Shown here: positions 58,227-64,000 of the stretch, piece after piece
Layout: each line of letters opens with the position of its first letter
Position numbering within the stretch: the first letter of the stretch is position 1
Assembly (NCBI RefSeq): GCF_035594125.1
Contig: NC_087185.1
Coordinates: forward strand, 12,554,164-12,618,163
Length of the DNA: 64,000 nt
Source of the DNA: Scylla paramamosain
Lineage: Eukaryota; Arthropoda; Malacostraca; Decapoda; Portunidae
Direction: 5' to 3'
Translations under genes and position numbers: made by a program
Notes under the pieces: model-generated
What the model saw: the letters and a program-made list of their open reading frames with translations, nothing else
Databases searched by the model: none
Told to the model about the DNA's origin: nothing

Positions 58227-58342
58227 GAAGATCACTAGCCAATTGAAACAAAAAAAGAAATCCCACTGAGGTGCTAGTCCTAAAAGAGATGTCAAGAGTA
58301 TCATCGCAGACTGAAGGATAAGTGTCTTGAAACTTTCCTCTT
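58180..58342 (-). mobile_element. Family A' 3' end with (CA)n tail
   Basis: Antisense 3' terminus: CAAGAGGAAAGTTTCAAGAC at its 5' edge, 3' UTR variant with CAATTGGCTAGTGATC, then TTTA(CA)n (58183-58222 as TG repeats). Its tail is a CA microsatellite in place of poly(A). Short CTCTT microhomology at the junction. Confidence 0.75.
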
Positions 58343-58496
58343 GCTATTTTCTACCACTATTTCATGCTAACAGCTCATAAGATCTTACTAACTGCATGCC
58401 TCCCCTCGTCCCATGGCCTCGCTGCACAAGAATTTTTTCTTTCTCTCATCCCTATTCTTTCCACCTTTAATGCAAGAGTTAACCAGTATTCTCAGT

Positions 58497-59516
58497 TGCT
58501 GTAACCCAAGGACCAAGAAGAAATGAAACACATAAGAAGAAGGAAGAATGAAACAAGAATTAAGAGATGTAGAAATGAGGAAGGAAGTAAGAAAGTAGAA
58601 ATAATAAATGAGGGAAGAAGATGACAAACACGAAAGCAGGTACCATAATTACGAGAAGCTATCACCATGCTTATTAATGAGAAATGAGATGTAACCACCG
58701 AAGAAATCAACAAGATGAGGTGAGTCATCACAAGGCTAACAGAGCCGGAGAATAGCAGCAGATTACAAGAAGAGATACCCAGGTGGCTATCACAAAAAAT
58801 AGTACACAAAGGTAACGGAGGGCACCGGCAGCAGATGACGTGAAGACGGACAGCGGTACACCATATGAAACCGCCTCCATGTTACTGGTTTAAGGAAGAT
58901 GCGACTACCGAAGTTACTCGAGAATTATTTTCATTGAAAATTAAGGGAAAATACCCTCTTTGATGAAAGTATGGGAAGACAGATATAGTTACTTAAAAAA
59001 TAAACATGAAAAGTATAGGAAAAAGACCCGTATGATCGAAGTATGGGAAAATAAGTATCATTACCTTATTAAAAATTATTGGAAAAATAAACCGTATGAT
59101 CGAAATATTGGAAAATACATCTTATATCAATGGAAGCCTTGTTGGGGCAAAAGTTCGCTCTAACATCATATGTACATTATGAGGTGTAGGAGACGGGAAT
59201 AGACAGAAGGGGACAGAGACAAACTAGACAGAGCTGTGACCCCAAAGAGGGTCAAGATAAGTAAGCCACCTGTTACAGTATCAGTGAGTAGAGCCAGACA
59301 GTTGTAATGCAGTCAGAGTAAAATCTTGGTGTTATATATTGATAGACGGGATTGGGTATGTGTAGGATGTGCTTCCTTATTGAATAATAGTTGCAGGGTC
59401 TGTGTAGGAAATGTATTATTATTGAGCGTTAATTACGTGAAATGATTTGAATAGGAAGTGTAATGTGAAATGTTCCGAGATTCAATTTTCGTAGCTTTTC
59501 GTTGTTGTCGGATGAC
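58497..59516. mobile_element. Unidentified 1.0-kb insertion G
   Basis: Interrupts LINE A7 between CTCAGT and CAATCATTCATCC (intact copies read CTCAATCATTC). AT/AG-rich and unlike any other block here. It carries imperfect tandem units at 58950-59110 (ATGATCGAAGTATGGGAAAA). No transposase, no clear terminal repeats. Confidence 0.6.
58960..59163 (+). CDS. Small repetitive ORF in insertion G
   Basis: 67 codons: about three degenerate 20-25-residue units of the form M-VWE--Y-YL-KN---K (MKVWEDRYSYLKNKHEKYRK, MIEVWENKYHYLIKNYWKNK, then PYDRNIGKYILYQW). Highly charged and aromatic, could form helices. I recognise no family. It may be a chance reading of the underlying tandem repeat. Confidence 0.3.
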   Translation: MMKVWEDRYSYLKNKHEKYRKKTRMIEVWENKYHYLIKNYWKNKPYDRNIGKYILYQWKPCWGKSSL

Positions 59517-59769
59517 ACAATCATTCATCCCTTTCGCTGATAAACTCTTGAATTCCCTGAACTCCTGCCCGCTTCTATATTTCCTTCCTGTGACGTGAAC
59601 TCTTTCAAGAGGGAGGTTTCAAGACACTTATCCTCTGCTATTTTATCATTTTATTCGGCATTGCTTTAGGAATTTGATATTTAAGTGGGCCTTTTTTTCT
59701 TATTCGATCTTCTGTTGCCCATGGCCAGCGTATCTCTCACATTAAAAATTTAATAAATAAATAAAAATC

Positions 59770-61140
59770 TAGCTTAAATCCTTTTCCTCGACTTCTGTCC
59801 CGATTGCTTACTATGAAAATGTCACTTATATTACCTGTGTTGATTCATTTTACCCATTTAAGTACTTCAGTCATGTCCCCTTCTCTACAGTGAATACAGA
59901 TCGAGTCGTTTTAGCCTATCTTTATTCGGTAACCCTCTGTCCCTGAATCACCTAGTCATTCTCCTATGCACTGCGTCCAAGTAATTTGTGCCTTTCCTGC
60001 AATACGGTGTCCAAAACTGGAATGCGTTGTCTATAATGTGGTATAACTAAAGCTAAATACAACTTCAAAATAACTTGTACACTTCTGTTTGTTACACTCC
60101 TACCGACAAATCTTAATACCTGTTTGCTTTCTTCCTGACAAACACATACTGTCCCCTTGGTCTAAGATCTGAGGTTACCTGTACCTGTATTTTTTTTCTT
60201 TTTTTTTTACTCTTTATTTTACGTAGGCTTATATTATTAAGAGTGTAATCTACTTGCCTGCTTCTTCAGTCTACACTCAACACCTTACATTTGTATATCT
60301 TAAACTCCATTTGCCATTTTATTAACCATTCATACAACCCGTTCACGTCCTCCTCTAGCTCTCTGGCATCCTGGTCTTTCTTAATTATTGACCTTCGTGT
60401 CGTCGGCAAATTTATCAGTATCACTCCTAATCCTCGTACCTAAGTCATTTATGTAAGTTAAGAACAATAGGGGAGCTCCCTATTGTCCCTGTGGGACTCC
60501 GCTGGTAACTGCCACCCACCGTGACCTAACACCATTTACCCGTGCCCTTCTCTTCCCTGAAGTTACTCCGCGCCCTGATCCAGCTCTGAATCTTTCCTTC
60601 GGTATCGTGAGCCTGTACTTTACCTAATAGACCTCTGTGGGGTATCTTGTCAAATGTCTTACAAAAGTATAGATAAATCATATCGTAGTTATCGCCATAT
60701 CTACCGCTTCCATTACTCTTTTATAAAACGTTAATAGGTTTGTAAGACAAGATTCTCCATTCCTAAAGCCAAACCTTTAATTAGCTTTTTTTTTTTTCTG
60801 GGTGCTCTGTGGTTTCTCTAGCTATGATGGTTTCCAACATCTTGCATACAGCAAAAGTTAAACTAATAGGAGATAGCTGCAAATCTGTGACTTATTCTTT
60901 TCTTAAAATTAGGTACTGCATTTGCCTGTCCCCGTATCTTACATACTTCTCCCTTGTCTAATGATTTTTTCTAAATACCTCAGAAATGGGTTCATTAAGC
61001 TCACCCTTTCACTCTTTCAATATTCTAGGGAAGATGTCATCTGGGCCTGGGGATTTAGTTACTTTAAATTTATCTCCTTATTGATACTGTCCTTACCTAA
61101 GACGACATCTCTCATTATGTCTATTTCCTGTTCCCTAAAA
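59770..61140 (-). pseudogene. Second CR1-like LINE RT (degenerate)
   Basis: Minus strand from 61140: KSPGPDDIFPRI (RT entry, near 61040), a poly(T)-split segment, VTSGVPQG followed by LLFLTYINDL (motif B, a stop inside, near 60480), DKFADDT (motif C intact, near 60410), then the thumb region to about 59770. Same architecture as 46410-47714 but a distinct, older lineage with many frameshifts and T/A-run insertions at 60190-60215 and 60787-60800. Confidence 0.78.
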
Positions 61141-61629
61141 ACCTAAAGCTAAGAAGAGACGAAACAAAAAAATAAAAAATAAATAAAAAAAAAAGCCACG
61201 AGAAAAAATGGAACAGACGAAACACAAAAAGAAAAAACAACGAAAAAAAAGGAAGAAAAACGCACTGGGGAAGGTAAAACATAAACAAAAACTATTCCCA
61301 AGCAATTGTTTTGAAACACAAGTTGAAGAGGCAGAGGACAAGTAGCCCGTCACAGGACAGCAACCACAAACAGAATAAGGGGAGAAGATGGATACTCGCC
61401 ATTGGAAGTTCCTCTAGATGCTTAAAGCAGGAAGGCAGGCATGCATCGCCACAGCGAGGGTAGATGTCTAGCTCTGGGAAACACCATGAAAAGCTAAGCC
61501 CAGACTCTTGCATGTAACAGAAAATGTCACGAAGAAATTGTAACACATGTAATATGAAATACACCCAGAGGTAATAAAAAGCTTTAAACTGGGAATATTA
61601 TGCCTTGTAACAGACAAAGAATACAGTGC

Positions 61630-61631
<2 letters not shown>
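61141..61631. other. No gene seen
   Basis: A-rich sequence with long AAAAT/GAAAA runs. Minus-strand frames here are low-complexity Phe/Leu and not convincing. Confidence 0.5.

Positions 61632-61708
<77 letters not shown>
61632..61708. repeat. (AG)n microsatellite
   Basis: 77 bp of AG. Confidence 0.97.
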
Positions 61709-61711
<3 letters not shown>

Positions 61712-62148
61712 CAGAAGTGCCTGACCATAGAGAGGCTGAGGCCGAGATGGTCAGCATTACCATGTAACACCTCGTAACTGGAGGTTTATAATGAAATGCA
61801 ATCTACAGTAGAGTAACTTCTAAGATTATGTATTCAAAGATGGAGGAAGGGTCACGTGTTGGATAGTTTAGTGTTATTATCATGTTCTTTAGGTACGAGA
61901 CGTTGTGTATGTTATGCAAATGTAATCAAAGATTAATTACATGAGATACAAAACCAACATCATGTAACTGTTATCACTGTATAGTGAAGCATAAAGATAT
62001 TATGTTAAATTGCCAGAAATTTATTTGTAATTTAATTGTTGAAAACATATATACCACCAATTAATTACATTCGACCTCTCTTGAGCCTAGCAATGAACAG
62101 GAACACACAAAATCGCCAACCGCAGTAAATGGTTCACTCCAGGTCTAA

Positions 62149-62624
62149 TCCAGAACTCGGGATCAGCGCATGCGTGACCAGTATACCAGATGTACGGTTC
62201 GATGTCTGATTTGCGTCCTGCCGTCATAGAGTGAGCGTTTCCCTGCAGCTCTGAGGATGAATTCGGTAGGTGGTATATTCGGCTCATGGTTTCTTGGGAC
62301 GGTTTGAATATTGAGATACATTATTTTCGGGTTAAATGCTATTGTTCTTACATTTTATGTGATCCTCGTTGCCTCAATAAAATCTTCTTTTGGTTTTTAA
62401 TGGACCACACTCGATAAGGGACGAATTCGCCTGTAAACAGTATCACCTCTGCGCTTTCTCCATGTTTAGTGTTGATAAGCTGAATTCATCCTCAGAGCAG
62501 CAGGGAGGTGCTCACTCCGTGACGGCAGGGCGCGAATGAGGCATCGAACGGTGCATCTGGCATGTTTTTTATTTTTTTATTTATTTTTTTTTTTTTCACA
62601 GTTGCGCTGATCCCGAGTTCTGGA
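62149..62624. repeat. Foldback: long inverted duplication
   Basis: Left arm 62149-62263 and right arm 62483-62624 are inverted copies: a perfect 22-bp outer block (TCCAGAACTCGGGATCAGCG + CA, inverted at 62603-62624), then GTTCGATG, CCTGCCGTCA, GAGTGAGC and GCTCTGAGGATGAATTC shared in order. The right arm carries an A/T-rich insertion (62565-62597). Arms about 85% similar, loop about 220 bp. Lies 340 bp inside the receptor intron from the donor. Confidence 0.85.
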
Positions 62625-62963
62625 CAGAACTCGAGTGAACCTACACCGGCTATGCTCTTCCCCTGCTGCCTCCTCAACAGCGTGAAAGTGCTGCTCCATA
62701 TAGGCCTTTTGCAGACTCCTTATTTTCTTATATTATGTATTCTTATATGTACATTAGTTATATTCACTTTGTACCATAAAAGCGTCCTTGACTTTCCTCT
62801 TACTTAGCACTTCCAACTATTTCTGAAGCGTAAGGAAAAACAGGTTGTTGTTTTCCTTTTTAATATTGAAACACTGAGTGCCACATTTCAAGTACTGTTT
62901 ACTGCTAATATCTGAATATTAGCAGGCAGCCTCAGGTTTTAGATCAATTATAGGAATACTCAC

Positions 62964-63175
62964 CCTATTGCTAACAAGAGCACTGATGGTAGGTACGTGG
63001 AAAAGGTGTAATATTCTTGACGCCTCAGTAACGTCACCTGGATCGTGAAGTTGTTAGTAGAGTTACAGTAGAGCAAGCGGCACTGCTTGACATCATATTC
63101 TTCCAAGAACTGTTTGCACGTGTCCATACCTGACGCTGCGTCAATCTCGAGACCTCTTTTGTTCATATTTTGTAC
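62964..63175 (-). CDS. Cys-loop ligand-gated ion channel, internal exon (end of ligand domain, start of M1)
   Basis: Minus strand. Ends with donor GG|GTGAGT (exon end 62964). Reads TCKQFLEEYDVKQCRLLYCN, STNNFTIQVTLLRRQEYYTF, STYLPSVLLLAIG. The last strand of the ligand-binding domain followed by LRRQ-YY---YLPS-LLL-IG is the invariant pre-M1/M1 entry of Cys-loop receptors, with the M1 proline present. Two N-glycosylation sequons (NST, NFT). The 5' boundary is set at an AACAG acceptor (63177-63176) but other AG sites up to 63130 are possible. Earlier exons (signal peptide, Cys loop) lie outside the window. Confidence 0.82.
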
Positions 63176-63263
63176 CTGTTGGTGAAACTCTTCATGGCAT
63201 ATCTTCAGAATTATCACAGAACACCGTATATACTGAATGATGTGACTAGCCCTTGATTTTGAG

Positions 63264-63411
<148 letters not shown>

Positions 63412-63705
63412 TTTTTGTTTTATTGTTTATATCATTATTTATGTTTATAATTGTATATATTACATTTCTTGTGTGTATGCTTATGTTTTTAAAAAGATAA
63501 CTAAACCTTTGGTTTAGATAACTAAAATCCAAAACTCACATAGATAACGAGGTTGCACATCTGCCTGTCTTTAGGGTATTTGCGCAAGTCATATGCGCAG
63601 AAAAAAGAAACTTGAATTTCCTGGAATTTCCACAGCATGTTTTCCGATCCTTTGTAAGTCAGGTGCGCTGTGGGTCACGTCATTAAGTTAGATGACTCTA
63701 CCTAA

Positions 63706-63835
<130 letters not shown>

Positions 63836-63840
63836 TCCCC

Positions 63841-63938
63841 AATAGGGATAATAGGCTAGTAATGTTAATCGAACCTGAACATTAACCTTTCTGTCCAAAT
63901 TTTTTTTTTTTTTTACTCAGTGGGCTATTATCCCTATT
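63841..63938. repeat. 14-bp inverted repeat flanking a T tract
   Basis: AATAGGGATAATAG (63841-63854) and CTATTATCCCTATT (63925-63938), perfect complement, 70 bp apart. Could be ends of a very small foldback. Confidence 0.7.
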
Positions 63939-63946
63939 TAGCACCA

Positions 63947-63950
<4 letters not shown>

Positions 63951-64000
<50 letters not shown>
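63951..64000. repeat. (CT)n microsatellite at window end
   Basis: 50 bp of CT that continues out of the window. Confidence 0.97.

Larger units (their letters stand above)
56290..59768 (+). mobile_element. LINE family A, copy A7 (old, twice interrupted)
   Basis: From the VILSYRRAVPITTSYLYFV-like endonuclease end (56310) through RT to the 3' UTR and A-rich tail (59700-59768). Interrupted at 58180-58342 by an antisense family A' 3' end and at 58497-59516 by insertion G. Sequence on either side of each interruption continues the LINE without loss, so both are later insertions. Confidence 0.82.

Noticed and set aside
58960..59163. A confident small protein gene
   Set aside because: The peptide periodicity follows DNA tandem repeats in an unclassified insertion, so it is listed with low confidence only.

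Overview
The window reads as non-coding, repeat-saturated DNA from an animal with a large genome. A decapod crustacean, probably a brachyuran crab, is the best fit. The reasons are the very dense long dinucleotide microsatellites ((TA)n, (GA)n/(TC)n, (GT)n), several co-resident APE-type LINE families, gypsy LTR elements, a tRNA-derived SINE, and a spliced arthropod-type Cys-loop receptor gene. No bacterial operon, rRNA, functional tRNA or CRISPR array was seen. The host assignment is inferred from composition and protein families, not from a database match.

The only host gene recognised is on the minus strand in the right third. One exon at about 62964-63175 encodes the end of the ligand-binding domain and the first half of M1. 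The last exon at 43580-43994 encodes the rest of M1, M2, M3, a short loop, M4 and the stop. The splice sites match in phase, which gives a single intron of 18,969 bp. That intron holds a 6.2-kb TIR DNA transposon, a CR1-like LINE inserted inside it, gypsy fragments, a degraded copy of LINE family A, a second CR1-like relic, a foldback and several kilobases of (TA)n and other simple repeat.

The left two thirds is a graveyard of nested mobile elements. Left to right: tRNA-SINE (555-960), PIF/Harbinger remnant (1333-1500), LINE C-terminus (2277-2599), and a nested stack (3.2-12.2 kb) of gypsy gag, a second gypsy element's LTR/integrase, LINE family A copy A2, an antisense A1 copy inside it, and a 935-bp TIR transposon also inside it. 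Then come an RNase-H LINE relic (12.2-13.2), A3 (13.2-15.9), Tc1/mariner (16.7-17.6), microsatellites (18-20 kb), family C LINE with RNase H (20.5-25.3), a Rex1-like RT scrap, an LTR 3' end (26.4-27.1), A4 with complete 5' UTR and endonuclease (27.5-30.4), an antisense LINE D (30.4-31.8), A5 (31.8-33.5), an antisense gypsy gag-protease copy (33.5-36.5) and a second family C copy (37.1-41.6) carrying a minisatellite 3' UTR split by A6.

Family A supplies most of the coding capacity (endonuclease plus reverse transcriptase in one ORF). No copy is intact: frameshifts, 5' truncation, or a stop in the YADD motif kill each one. The most interesting items are the 19-kb TE-laden intron, a TIR transposon family (about 2.64 kb full length) that I cannot place in a superfamily and that has a non-autonomous derivative in the same window, a CR1-like LINE with an SGNH esterase domain inserted in frame into that transposon's ORF, and microsatellites that have expanded inside LINE coding sequence.
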